A DNA stretch of 64,000 bases from Hanleya hanleyi (GCA_036873755.1 JAVTVY010037326.1:1-64000), one strand, 5' to 3'. Positions 33,640-44,712 are shown, counted from the stretch's first letter. Numbers and translations: made by a program. The notes: generated from the letters alone by a model not told the origin.

Positions 33640-35215
33640 AAGCATATTATCTGGTGAATGATTTAACAAAAACCTATTCGCATTCGCGGCAGACAAAATT
33701 TCAACAGCAAAAATAACCCCCCAAACATTTGCAATTCTTCTCTGATAAGAGAAAAAAACCGGTTACTCTAATAAAAGAAATGGGCAGAATGACATTGTTT
33801 GAACTATTGCTCTCGCGACAGTAGAACTCAACTATCTCTCCATGCGATTTAGTGTGCGGTTATCCCTTGGGTTTTATTTTTGTTTACCCACGGGTTTGCA
33901 TCAGCTTGTTTAACCAAATGCTACTCAACCACAAGGCCCAGTATCTAAACATTAGTACTGTACAAACATGGACTGGTTAAAATCTAAACAAAAAAATATG
34001 CAGTAGAGAATACCTCTACAAGATCAGACTACTGATTAAAATGAACAAGGATGTAACAGCAGTGGGTCTATCATCGCTACTGTAAATGATAATTGGTATG
34101 AAAGAAGACCGTGCACACTGAACCAGATACGTATATATTCAGTTTTTATTTCGTTTCTCGACGATTTACGTTTCTGTCGCTCGATTACTGGCTAAAAACA
34201 CCACATTAATTTCGGTTATTGGCTGTTTCCCATTTCAAGTTATCGCGTTGAATAACAATGCCAGTGCATAACCTTTTCGCCTAGAACTTTAAACAGTGTT
34301 CCGCAAATACCACCGATGTTGAGGGTAGTTAGATGGGCGTTATGGTATAGGCTACGTGACTGAAGGCCGACAGGGACTGTCTAAGCTTCTGAGCTTGACA
34401 TCTCTTAGGACAAGTATTCCAACCACGTCTCCAAGACCGTTTCGTCGATGTACAGAAACTTCTATGGCTCCGTCATGTGAGCAGTCCTGAGAACGGTAAA
34501 ACATGTACATATATGATACGAAGGATAAACGTGATACATATTTTATTATTATCACTACATATCAAGCACAGAATTATTAGGCAAAATCGATCCACTTAAA
34601 GGGGGTGGCAAGTAGGTCTACCCAACTTCACATTATATATCCCTATGGACTGTGCGGTTTCCAAATATCTTAAGTTGCAATGCTGTACTCGTATTATTAA
34701 ATGTCGAATTGTGTAAACGAAAACTCGTCTGAACAAATAAATTTCTTCCCATGAAGTCTCACCCGTGACGTCATCAGTTGATCATCTTCCAACTCCACCA
34801 TACTGTTGGGGTGTCCACCATACTCTCCGGGTGTTCACCAAAGCGGCCATGTACCTTATTTAAGCAAAGTTTGGTCATCTTCCTCTGGTCAAGTAGCAAT
34901 GAGAATTTAATTAGGTCCTTCCGTTTCGAATTGAATGACCTATTGTTATTCTACGGATTACTATTATTATTCTATCCAATTTTTTCTACGCCCTACAGAC
35001 GAAACAGTTCGCACTACAGTTACAATAATTGTCACACAATAATTGTCACAGGCATGAATCTGAAGTTTGGCGGGTGGGTTACACGTTTGACCTTGTCCTT
35101 TTGAGGTATAAGCCTTTAAAGTAAAAAAATATTTACTGAATATTGACCGAACGACTGAGAAGACGTAGTTGAGAATTAGAATGTAAGTAATTCTCAATAA
35201 AACAATACAATAAAA
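33640..35215. other. non-coding stretch, nothing recognised
   Basis: No coding sequence with protein character. Short frames at 34352-34555 and 34778-35197 lack recognisable motifs. Confidence 0.45.
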
Positions 35216-35219
35216 TAAG

Positions 35220-36000
35220 TAGGTCGGACAAGCAGTTTTCGAGTTATCTCCCCTGGTGCTGTTTTCCTTGTGACCTCTGTACAGTCAAAGGTAACGAACA
35301 TACATGTATCTGAAAGAAAGTTGAAGGTTCGTAAGTGTTATATATGGCCATGTGCTAGTTATATTTTCGAACTGTTGCGTGAGAAGATAAAGTAGTTATC
35401 TCCCCTTTAATCTGTTTCAAATCCCGCCATTTTACAACGATACAAGCTTCGGCGTTGATTCTTCTATTGTTATTTAACACTTTTATCAACTGAAAGAATA
35501 TGACCTTAAATTTGACATTTGACCTCCAAGTACGCGTCTCTATATGAGCGCAAAGTTTGGTGGTCAACTCTTGAACGGCTTTTGCGATCAGCCTGAAAAT
35601 AAGGTCACATGACCTACATGTATATGACGTCACAAGGTCAGAACATGTATCAGAACTCGGCCTTGATCTTGACGTTTGAAGTGATAACCATCCAAATATC
35701 GAATATACGGCATCCATTTACTGAAAAACTAACACACTGACAGTCACGAAACAATGACACAAAAGTAAACACAATAGTGACTTTCTTTTGGCGCTAATTA
35801 AAAACCATCCGATGTGACCTTGACCTTTATCACAAAATGTAAAAAGCGTTTTTCTCAAAAACTACAACTTACAGGAATCTGTAATTTAGCACATTTGTAC
35901 CCCATAAATTATACAGGTATGACGTCAGCGAATTTTCAAGCTGACCTTGATCTTGGGTTTTGCGACTACAGTGACATTACTGTTGGGAATTCCAAGTTGA
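35220..36000. repeat. dispersed-repeat stretch with TGACCTTGA and GTTATCTCCCC words
   Basis: GTTATCTCCCC occurs at about 35244 and 35395. TGACCTT/AGGTCA half-sites cluster at about 35500, 35520, 35610, 35635, 35815 and 35942. The combination resembles old repeats common in molluscs. No terminal structure could be defined. Confidence 0.35.
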
Positions 36001-36518
36001 AATACATTAGAAATCATGAAAAGATACCAGAAAGATTAGAAGATAATTAGCAAATTTTTAAACTTACGCTTCATTCAAATCTTGTACAAACCGTTTGGCC
36101 AATCATAACTAGATTTCAGTACCATTGAGTGAATATATATATGTGTTTACTTGTGGAATTTCAAGATTGTAATAATAATAGTTTTGGAGATATAACAAAA
36201 AACATTTCCCCCATTTCATGTATGGCATTTGCCTATTGCCCGTCGGCTTAAACGTTTTCGGTAATTGAGTGTAATGTAAAGAGCTAGTTGATTTTAACCA
36301 TCCAATTATATAACGCAAGGTCAGTTTCGAAGAGCTATTAAGCGGTTCGCCGTTGACGAGGCGTGAAGTCCTGTAAGTAACGCGACACACCAAATTAAAG
36401 CTTTCAAGAGTCCCTTTTGCGACTGTACCAATCGAGTCTCCGCCCGATCGCATTTAAATGAACGTTGTGTTACATGATGCCCATGACGTATTATGCATCT
36501 TTGTCAATTAAATGGAGA

Positions 36519-37143
36519 GTGTTCAATTATAATTATGTCGGCATCGCATTTCCAACGCGGAAATACTTACATTGAGGTCGCGTTTACATCAGTGATGTCA
36601 GGTTGGAGGTAAAATGCATGACTGACCTCTCCTCAGTCCTATACCTATAATGTCACCTACCTAGATGACGGTACTGAGAATTTGATAAGTCATATGATCC
36701 ACCCGTATAATATAATAAGGCCACTCAGAATTGTTAATAGTACTCAGTGGTGTTTGCAACATGCACTGGTGTCCACGGAACTCTATCAATGTATTTAGAA
36801 ACAAAGCAAACCTCCCGTATTGACGCAATTTAAACGAATAAACAACGTTTAATTATCGGAGGGTGTTCAATTATCATTGTATCGGCATCGCATATGTAAC
36901 ACGACGCGAATTTAATTTCCAACACGGCAATACTTACATCGATGTCGCCTTGCAGGTGAAATCAAGGACTCAACTATAATGCCTATAATGTCACTTACAT
37001 AGATGACGATACCGGAATTTGATAAGTGATCCACCCGTATCATACAATAAGGCCACTCAGAATTGTGAATAGTACTCAGTGGTGTCTGCAACATGCACAG
37101 GTGTGCATGGGACTCTATCAATGTATTTAGAAACAAAGCAAAC
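36519..37143. repeat. tandem duplication, about 290-bp units, period about 344
   Basis: Unit 1 (36519-36811) and unit 2 (36863-37143) share GTGTTCAATTAT, CGGCATCGCAT, GATAAGTGATCCACCCGTAT (with small indels), AAGGCCACTCAGAATTGT, AATAGTACTCAGTGGTGT and ATGTATTTAGAAACAAAGCA. Divergence is moderate and there are several indels, so the duplication is not recent. Confidence 0.8.
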
Positions 37144-37309
37144 GCTTATGTTTACATTATAGGATACATTGCATTTTATTGCTTTTTGTTTTATACTTCC
37201 GCGTTCCTTTATATTCCACTACAACGAAAGAATGCATTTCATGGAAGTGATGGAAAGACCGTGTTATTGTACCAACAATAGCTAATGTCTACTTGTTTTT
37301 GATGGAATT

Positions 37310-37412
37310 CTTAGAATTTTATTTGATCGTCGCTATATAGCTGAAATATTGCTGAACGCGACGTCAAACTTCAATTCTCTCCCTCTCTCTCCCTTTCTCT
37401 CTCTCCAGTAAA
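37310..37412 (+). repeat. LINE 3' tail, (CT)n
   Basis: The last roughly 60 bases of the (CT)n LINE 3' UTR (CGTCGCTATATAGCTGAAAT, CGCGACGTCAAACTTCAATT) are followed by a CT-rich run with C interruptions. No coding part precedes it, so it is an extreme 5' truncation. Confidence 0.75.
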
Positions 37413-37930
37413 CTGAGCTAAGTCGCCTTCATGAAGTCCTACGGTCCATGTTGAAACGGGGTTATTCAGCTACCAGTTTTCATCACAGCAACTCGAAGTG
37501 CTATTTATCTCGGAATAGGAAGAGTACTTTGCCAGAAAAAATTATCTATCACATAAAAATTTATCATATATATTCAATTGTTTGGACAATAATTTCGATG
37601 CCGTCTTTGTTTGGTTATGTGTTATAAAATGTGTTGGGATTTCGTTAACTTGTGTCGCCCTTCATTGGTACGGCCGTACGTAGCTGTATTTCGTCAGCCG
37701 TCTTATGCAATCAAATTCAACAATTTTGGACAACGGTGTCCACATTTTTTGGTACCCCACATGGCCGCCATTTTGAATGTGCCCATGATCCTCTGCTCGG
37801 AGGGGTCATGCAAATAGGCCCCAAATGACCCCAATATTTACAAAAAGTCAAGAAGTTTCAGCTCTCAATTTTTTGTCGTTCCTGAGATAAGAGGAAAAAA
37901 CCAACAGGGGGCGGAAAGTGACCCCCAGGC
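37413..37930. other. non-coding, shared-repeat character
   Basis: Contains CATGGCCGCCATTTTGAAT (37760) and a G-rich GGGGGCGGAAAGTGACCCCC stretch. Similar GGCCGCCA sequence occurs at 18815. No gene is seen. Confidence 0.35.
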
Positions 37931-37934
37931 CAGG

Positions 37935-38570
37935 TAGGGTTAAGTTTTAACGTCGCCTTCAGCAATATTTCGGCTATACAGCGACGACCGGACAACATTT
38001 TAAGTATTCAAGTTAATAACTTAGTAATCCAGCACAACAAAACATACATACATTAAAACTGATGTAACAAACCGATTTCTCTCAAATAACCCAAGACACA
38101 GTCTTCTTTCACCCGAGTAAAAAGATCTTGTACTGTAGCTCCTCGATAAAAAGAATCTCTTACAATCTTAAAATTTATACAGCGATAACAATATGCTGCA
38201 CTGTGAGATCTTCGTGACATTGAATACACCCTGAGACCGGCTCATTTTTAGTAAATGTTCGTGAGTTAATCGTGTATGGCCTGATCATGGCTTGGTCGAA
38301 ACGTTTCTGGCTGTTCAGATGAGTATAGCCTACAGTTTTTGTCAACTTTTCAAATGTAGTTTGTTATTATTCACAGCATCCCATAAAGACTGAAACAACC
38401 GTCTCACATAAGTACAGATAGAGGTTCTGGAATTGCTCTATGGGATTCCAACAGGATCAACCCCATTATCTAAGGCTGCCTTAGCCATTCTATCAGCCTC
38501 AGTATTTCCTTTGATACCAACGTGACTAGGCAACCAACAAAAAACAATATCAAACTTGGATAGTGCAGAG
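37935..38570 (-). pseudogene. LINE fragment, C-terminal region and 3' UTR
   Basis: Plus-strand start TTAAGTTTTAACGTCGCCTT is the complement of the LINE 3' module. On the minus strand a broken frame reads QKRFDQ, then further upstream WKIQ-type RNase H end words matching the 16850 copy, up to the PSHVG-type block near 38530. Several stops. No (CT)n tail is left at this end. Confidence 0.7.
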
Positions 38571-38574
38571 AATG

Positions 38575-39225
38575 ATGTATCATAAACAGTGGCGGAAAAG
38601 AAATACCTTTCAATTTTGTAACACGGAAAAACGTTGTCGAACTCAAGTCATATGACTATCGTTTTCCACTGCCCTTTTACTGTTGCGTTTAATTTGGGCA
38701 AACTTCTCAAGCGCGAGTTGGCCTGTGTAGTCATTACTGGAATCAGGCCATGTCAACATGCCTAAATATATGGAACTTGCACTGCAGATGAGTTTCGGTT
38801 CTGAAGCGATTCGAGTCGTGCGTCAGTTTTAGAGACCACACAATATCATTAAATGGGAAAGAAAGTGAGGATAACGGAAGAGATTATTCTTCCAGAATTA
38901 TGAAACGAACGCTTGATTTTGATAGGGAGTGCAACTTCACAATTGCCATTTTATTGTAATTTCACATCGAAATCAGCATTCCCGTACGTTAGTAGACACA
39001 GAAGGCTTCAGGTATTTAACTTATGTACTAGAAAAAAACAATATAATCTCATACATTTAGCTGCAACATATGATTTACCTGTCGTAGAATGACTTTCTGC
39101 CCTAGAAGATTCCAGGTAGTGTGTGCTGTCGCTAAGTCAAACAAGTCAACGATCGACCAGTCAAACGACCGGTTGATATTCAGTCAGTCAGTCAGTCAGT
39201 CAGTAGCTGTATGTCTGGAAAACAT
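38575..39225. other. non-coding, with (CAGT)n microsatellite
   Basis: No gene. A (CAGT)n run of about six units lies at 39180-39203, immediately upstream of the PLE coding region. Confidence 0.5.
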
Positions 39226-39228
39226 AGT

Positions 39229-40608
39229 CTCTTACCATGTGGACACCGTGGATGTCTCACGTGTCCACTCTTTAGTACTTCAGCTTCATTTTGTTCCGCG
39301 TTAGCTGGTAACTCATATTCTGTGAACTCGTATGTTGATCTTAGTTGTTCTACTACAAACTGTATTTATTTAGTTTCCTGTAAGAAGTGAGGTCAACAGT
39401 ATGTTGGTAAGACCATCCAAAGACTCCATTTTAAGGTGAACGGTCACAGAAAATCCGTTAGGAAACAGCTATTGCTTATAGGTCAGCATTTTTCTGGACC
39501 CGACCATGGCTGGGATAACTTTAGTATTCAGATCTTAGACTCTCCATCGTCTATCCATCTACCAAGGATTCCCCCTTTGGATGTGAGAGAAAAATCCGAG
39601 AACGGGAACTATTCTGGATGTTAGAACTTGGGTCACTGTTTCCGTATTGTTTAAATGATAATGTCAGTAGGTTCGGCAATATTACAAACCCCCGTTGAAA
39701 TATATCCAATATTGCCCAGCTATTTAAACCCCATCAACGGAGACATCGCAACCATGGTTAGAGAAAGTTTAATAATTCGATGATTCACCATCATATCACT
39801 TCAAATTACTTAGTGGGTTTAACTAACACACCCAATAGTATACATAGCTTACGTACAGTTCTGTATGATTTACCTCTGAGATCTTTAAATCATATAGCCA
39901 GAGATATACAACAATCTGCGTCTTCAGGAAATATAATACCACCCAAAATCACTAAAGTGTGTCAAGATATAACGTATTTTCGGTTGTATCATCCAGTGAA
40001 CATAATCGAAACATCTCAAGATCGGTTTTTCTTGAAACTCAACTACTTAGATAAAGAACTGGACATTATTAATTTACCTCGAAGCCTGAATAATCCAGCG
40101 GTACGCAATGCTGTACCAAACTATTTTAAGTTCTCAGAACCTTCTTCCATCTCATATAAGTTTACCAAATCTATAGCCACCAAAATATTACTCTAATGCT
40201 GTCCAGAAGTTTGCCTGGAACTTATACACGTAATGAGGCAATAGTTGTGATTGTGAATCGTCGAACTTTATCAATACACCATGCAGATATATTGTGACTG
40301 GTAACCTTGATGTAGTGAGTGATAAGGACCTAAAATAAATATAGAGAGCCAAGAAGAATAAATCTGAAGGCCGACCTGAAGATAGTCCTGTCTGCATTGG
40401 AACAGTACGTTATTGACTGGTCTAAGCGAGAAAAAGTTGAACCTACAGTACTCGCTGATTGGCTGGACCTCACCAAGAGCAAGGCCATTGAAAAAGATCA
40501 GCCATATTGACAGAAGTACCCTTCTCCAGGCAAAACAAGCACTGAGAAACCTCAATTCGCAACAAGTTCTAATAAATCTCCAGAGTAAATTCGTCATAGC
40601 CCCATCAG
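39229..40608 (+). pseudogene. PLE: Zn cluster, GIY-YIG endonuclease, linker and RT start
   Basis: CGHRGCLTCPLF (Cys/His cluster) is followed by NCIYLVSCKK and QQYVGKTIQRLHFKVNGHRK (GIY-YIG core with the Arg/His of the second motif). After a shift at about 39590 the sequence KIRERELFWMLELGSLFPYC carries the conserved Glu region. The linker includes NYLVGLTNTPNSIHSLRTVL (39807 onward) and ends near CDCESSNFINTPC and RYIVTGNLDVVSDKDLK. After another stop, KYREPRRINLKADLKIVLSA and KREKVEPTVLADWLDL lead to QSKFVIAPS, where the LINE interrupts. Confidence 0.75.
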
Positions 40609-42705
40609 GGACCAAGATGGCGGCCGGTGTAGACGGTGTCTTATTTGCTCTCCGAGTTTTAGCCATTTTTTATAGTCTCACAAATAGTATTTGCTGTGAG
40701 TTGACCGAGGAAGATGAACTCAGTCACCTGGACCCTGTTGGTATATTTATTACGAAAATCCATGACCGCGTAATCCATAAGTTTGGAGAATCTATCATCT
40801 GGGACCGGCTGGGAATAACAAAGCCTTGGCCAAAATGGCGGCAAAGCAAGACCGATTCAAGGTACAGTCCGAGTCCAAGCAGAGTATCACTGAACGTATG
40901 TCTTCTATTATCGGGCGACATTCAGATGAATCCTGGCCCTATAAAGTGTCCGTGTTTTGCCTGTGAGACGTCTGTCAAATCAAACCAACATGTCATACAA
41001 TGTGACTTATGTGATAACTGGCTGCATGGGAAATGTATTGACATGACCGTTGAAACGTACATGCAATTGTCAGCGAGTGGGCTGAACTCTAATGATACCT
41101 GGGTATGTCCCTTCTGTTTTTCTTCACAACTGCCCTTCGCTGACGTATCGGGTGTGAATTTAAATATATTCAAAGGAGATATACACGATAATAGTGTATT
41201 GAATGATAATATAGCTGGCGCAAGTTACGACCAAGGCACTCCAGGACATAGGGGTCGAAACAACGGACTCTTATTCTTCTTGCTGAACACAAGGTCTATA
41301 AAAACTGCGAGTAAAACTAAAAACAAACTAGCTCAATTCCAAGGAATGATTTTTTCTAACAATCCGGTACCGGACGTGGTAGCCGTAACAGAGACCTGGC
41401 TCGATAAAAATATAAAGGACACCGAAATCCTGCCAGGTGGCTATAATGTAAAACGCCGAGACAAAAATGATAACCGCCGGGGTGGCGGGGTTCTTTTGGC
41501 AGTGCGTCACGAAATTGACTGCATTCGACGTGACGAGCTGGAACCAGCCACGAGTGTGTGAAATAAGACCAAACAACGCGCAGAAAATTGCCGTTATTAC
41601 TGCATATCGCCCTGAAGGGAACCACTTATTCAACACTAATCTATGTCAGACATTGGAAATGGTCAGGGCTGATCATTTTAATAAAATTGTGCTGTTAGGA
41701 GATTTTAATGTCCCTGACATAGATTGGAACCTTTACATTCCGAAACAGGGAGCCAGCTCAACGGAAATAGATTTTTGTGAATTAGTGAGTACATTTGGCC
41801 TATTCCAACATGTACGGTCAGCTACTCATAAGGATGGTAATATCCTCGACCTCGTCCTCACAAACTTTCCAGAACAAATCTCAACCCCAGAAGTGAGTGA
41901 TCCACTAATGGATACCGATCATAAACTCGTGGAGTTTAACATCGCCGTGAAAGTGTCTAAGAAACCAAAGATAACCAGAGAGATTTATAACTTTAGAAAA
42001 GCAGACTGGCAAAATCTTAAAGAACATCTACGTTAAACGCCACTGCAGACTGCTCTCTTGGACGTGAACATAAATAATAACTGGCAAAATTGGCTCCAGT
42101 TGGTGTTAATAGTTGTAGATGAGCATGTGCCTAAATCTCGAATTCGAGACACGAATAGGGACCCATGGATTGATAGTGAAGTGAAGCATCTTTCTAATAA
42201 GAAAGAAACGCTACGGACAAAAGACTGGAAAAATTTTTACCGAGCTTTTTATCTTTTAACCGGAATGAACGAACTCAAAGCTTAAGGTCTAATTTTAGAA
42301 ATCTTATACCACCTGTTCGCTGTCAGACAGAAACTTTTAAGGCGTCTCTTTTTATGATACTCATTCCTATCTGGAACAACTTACCTTTGGAAAACAGAAA
42401 CATCACAGTAAGTGCCAAATGTTTTAAAAACAAACTTGTTCGTTTTTACCATCAAAAATCCAAAGATATATTTAGTGTTGAAAACTTATGTTCATGGGCG
42501 TCCTACTGCCATTGTACAGCGTGTCGTCCCATGTAATCTTATTTGTGCTATTGTTATTATTATCTATTTTTTACATTTTTTTTATTTTTTAAATTTTAAT
42601 ATATATTGTTAATTATTTTTGGGAACCCGACTAGCATAGGTGTTCGCCACCCGCTTGGGTCCCCTTCTGTGTATTCATGCATGCAGAACTTGAATAAATA
42701 AATAA
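40609..42705 (+). mobile_element. CR1/L2-type LINE inserted in the PLE
   Basis: Bounded by a 5-bp direct repeat ATCAG (40604-40608 and 42706-42710). Removing 40609 to 42710 joins APS to DKAPNNIIFICKYYYYQV and restores the PLE frame. The element ends in a 3' tail GAATAAATAAATAA, the expected simple repeat. It encodes a 2A-like motif, a PHD-type finger and an AP endonuclease, but the RT is missing. The final C-terminal block (LIPPVRCQTETFKASLF, IPIWNNLP, CSWASYCHCTACRPM; 42290-42536) follows directly. Confidence 0.85.
40617..42285 (+). pseudogene. LINE ORF: N-terminal hydrophobic leader, 2A-like site, PHD finger, AP endonuclease
   Basis: The ATG at 40617 is only 9 bases into the element. The leader MAAGVDGVLFALRVLAIFYS has a hydrophobic core like a signal peptide. 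At residues about 98-108, LLLSGDIQMNPGP matches the 2A consensus D-x-x-x-N-P-G-P, at which ribosomes skip the Gly-Pro bond (G107/P108 here). A C4HC3-like PHD finger follows (CPCFACETS, CDLCDNWLHGKC, WVCPFC). The AP endonuclease has TRSIKTA, VTETWL and GGGVLLAV; after a frameshift near 41550 it continues with LLGDFNVPDIDWN, DLVLTNFPEQ and DTDHKLVEF. The next frame break is at 42036. 2A motifs in CR1/Rex-type and L2-type LINEs are known from sea urchin and molluscs. Confidence 0.8.
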
Positions 42706-42710
42706 ATCAG

Positions 42711-42978
42711 ACAAAGCTCCAAATAATATAATATTCATATGTAAATATTACTATTACCAGGTGCTGGTTAAAGAATTGAGTGTAAACATATCATCAGATA
42801 CGTCTACTTACTCCCAAACTGCATTTACTCTGGAAGATTTATTTAACAATCACAAAACGTTTCTCAGAGAAAGAGGTATTCGTCTTCCAACCAGTCATAA
42901 CGACATACCAAAAGTATACTGGACTCCCAAAATGCATAAATCACCATACAAAGCTAGATTCATAGCTGGTTCTAGAAG
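42711..42978 (+). pseudogene. PLE RT segment between LINE and SINE
   Basis: Reads DKAPNNIIFICKYYYYQVLV, FNNHKTFLRERGIRLP, DIPKVYWTPKMHKSPYKARF and IAGSR. These are the RT region before the palm, including the PKxHK block conserved in Penelope-like RTs. It is an uninterrupted open stretch. Confidence 0.75.
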
Positions 42979-43163
42979 TTAAGCAGCGTTGAGCTCGGTC
43001 AATACCTGGATGGGTGACCGGGTGCTGTACTGACTGGGCTGATCAGTGTCCAGAATAATAGGAACTGTGGACACTCTTGTGTTCTGGCACATGTAGGCAC
43101 CGTCGTGATATGACTGAAACAATGTTGAAAACGACGTTAAATCCTACTCACTCACTCACTCAC
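42979..43163 (+). mobile_element. 5S-rRNA-headed SINE with ACTC tail
   Basis: Flanked by a perfect 12-bp duplication, TGGTTCTAGAAG (42967-42978 and 43164-43175). The head TTAAGCAGCGTTGAGCTCGG plus TACCTGGATGGGTGACCG is the 3' half of 5S rRNA, which carries much of the internal RNA polymerase III promoter. The middle is unrelated. The 3' end CCGTCGTGATATGACTGAAA, GACGTTAAA and (CACT)n matches the tail of the 7235 SINE. The 5S part is short, so this is a 5'-truncated or derived copy. It is not a 5S gene. Confidence 0.9.
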
Positions 43164-43175
43164 TGGTTCTAGAAG

Positions 43176-43707
43176 CTGCACCACCAAGCTTCTTTCAACC
43201 CTGTTGACGAGGGCCCTTCAGGAGGTAAAAGCATTTTGGGAAAGGTACTGCGCCACTATTTCTAAAAACTCTGGCGTTGAATGTATGTGGATATTGAAAG
43301 ACTCAAATGTCTCACGGAAGAACTTGATGCTAAAGGTCACATACCGTACAGACATGTATCCACATGGGATTTGTCGACTTTCTATACTACAATCCCTCAT
43401 GAGGACCTTATTGACCGTCTAAGTTCATTAATAGTATCTGTGTTCAAGAAAACTGATCGGAGATATATTAATGTCGGCAGCCATAAAGCGTTCTTTAGCT
43501 CTACTACATACAAGAGATATCATTCATGGGATGTTTCTTTGTTTATAGAGTTGCTTGAATCTCTCATTAACAATATCTATGAATTTGGCAACACAATATA
43601 TCAACAGCATACAAGTATTCCAATGGTTACTAATTGTGCACCCCTGTTGGCTGACCTATATCTGTTCTCCTGTTAATATGACTATATGCAGGCGGTTTCA
43701 AATTATA
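43176..43707 (+). pseudogene. PLE RT segment: palm motif A region
   Basis: Continues IAGSR with SCTTKLLSTLLTRALQEV, then SGVECMWILKDS, a shift near 43310, KGHIPYRHVSTWDLSTFYTT (motif A Asp in WDLSTFY), NNIYEFGNTIYQQ and TNCAPLLADLYLF. A TAA after LFSC (43674-43676) ends the open frame, and the homology stops near 43703, where the inverted copy begins. Confidence 0.75.
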
Positions 43708-44712
43708 AGCGTCTAGTCCGTCATTCATAATCCAGCCGTCGTCCATTAGAGAATATCCGCGTCCATAATCCAAAGACCTATTCCATTTTCCACATAACAG
43801 TATTAGCACCAAATTCAAAAAGACAATCATAGTATACATAAACATAGGCTTGTTTCCTGCAAGAGAGAAGCGGTCAACAGTTTTCAATGATGCCGGCAAG
43901 ACATCATGATGTTCCAAAAATATCAAATCCGTATCGCTGATCAGTATTCTTAATCCATAATATTCGTTATAGAGTCGTCATCTAAAAAAGATGTATCTGT
44001 CACGCTTTGATTGTGCCTGTTCATATGAGTATCATGAGGATCTTGGAAGTACATGGGTTCATACGGCCCCTAGCACCGGGTTAAGCGGAATTAGACACAA
44101 GTTACGAAACGTAGCGCCATAGATCTTGCACGCTACGTTCATATTTTGCTATCAGCATGCGATATGTATCGCCAAATTTGAGAAACTTTGAGTGGAGGCG
44201 CTTGGTGGAATAGCCCTGTTTTATAAGTTTCTGCAACAATGTTTTGTGACGTTGATTAAAATCATCACATTTAACACAGGATCTAGCAAATGCTACTAAG
44301 TGAGATATGTATACGCCATATGCAGGTCCCACTGGAATATTACTATCCAGAAAGGGATAGTTTACGATGTCGAAATTGTAATCATCTCTTTTGTCATAAA
44401 GTCGACGAGAGAGAATGCCCGCTTAATTTTGATAGAGATAGAGATCTAAATAAGATGTGCCTGTAGGGCTATCTGTAGTTTCCTTCAAATCCAGTGAAGG
44501 CGGATATATATCCTTCACTGCGTCATGTATATAGCGATTATCCACAGCGAGAAGATCGTCTATATAGCGTTTGGTGAATGAGAAGGAACGGGCTTTGAAT
44601 GGATCGATTTTTGAAAGCGCCTGCACATAGTCATATTCATAAGAGAACAGATACAGGTCGGCCAACAGGGGTGCACAATTAGTACCCATTGGAATACCTA
44701 TATGCTGCTGAT
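43708..44712 (-). mobile_element. 5'-truncated PLE copy, inverted, inserted in its relative
   Basis: On the minus strand: QQHIGIPMGTNCAPLLADLY, then FTKRYIDDLLAVDNRY (RT catalytic YIDD), SYLDLYLYQNEAGI and YGVYISHLVAFARSCVKC, then the 3' UTR ending in ATGACGGACTAGACGCT. It lies head-on against the plus-strand remainder beginning at 44713, so the two form a roughly 0.85 kb-armed palindrome with essentially only the YIDD-upstream part unpaired. Confidence 0.8.

Noticed and set aside
39182..39203. (CAGT)n as a LINE or SINE tail
   Set aside because: No element sequence ends at it. It is a stand-alone microsatellite before the PLE coding start.
39229..40196. Prokaryotic GIY-YIG nuclease or horizontal transfer
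   Set aside because: The domain is followed by PLE linker and RT sequence and belongs to a eukaryotic retroelement.
41328..41636. Minus-strand frames across the LINE endonuclease
   Set aside because: They are antisense shadows of the plus-strand endonuclease, which has clear motifs (TETWL, GDFNVPDIDW).
42979..43050. Functional 5S rRNA gene
   Set aside because: Only the 3' half of 5S is present. It is followed by unrelated sequence and an ACTC tail and is flanked by a target-site duplication, so it is a SINE head.
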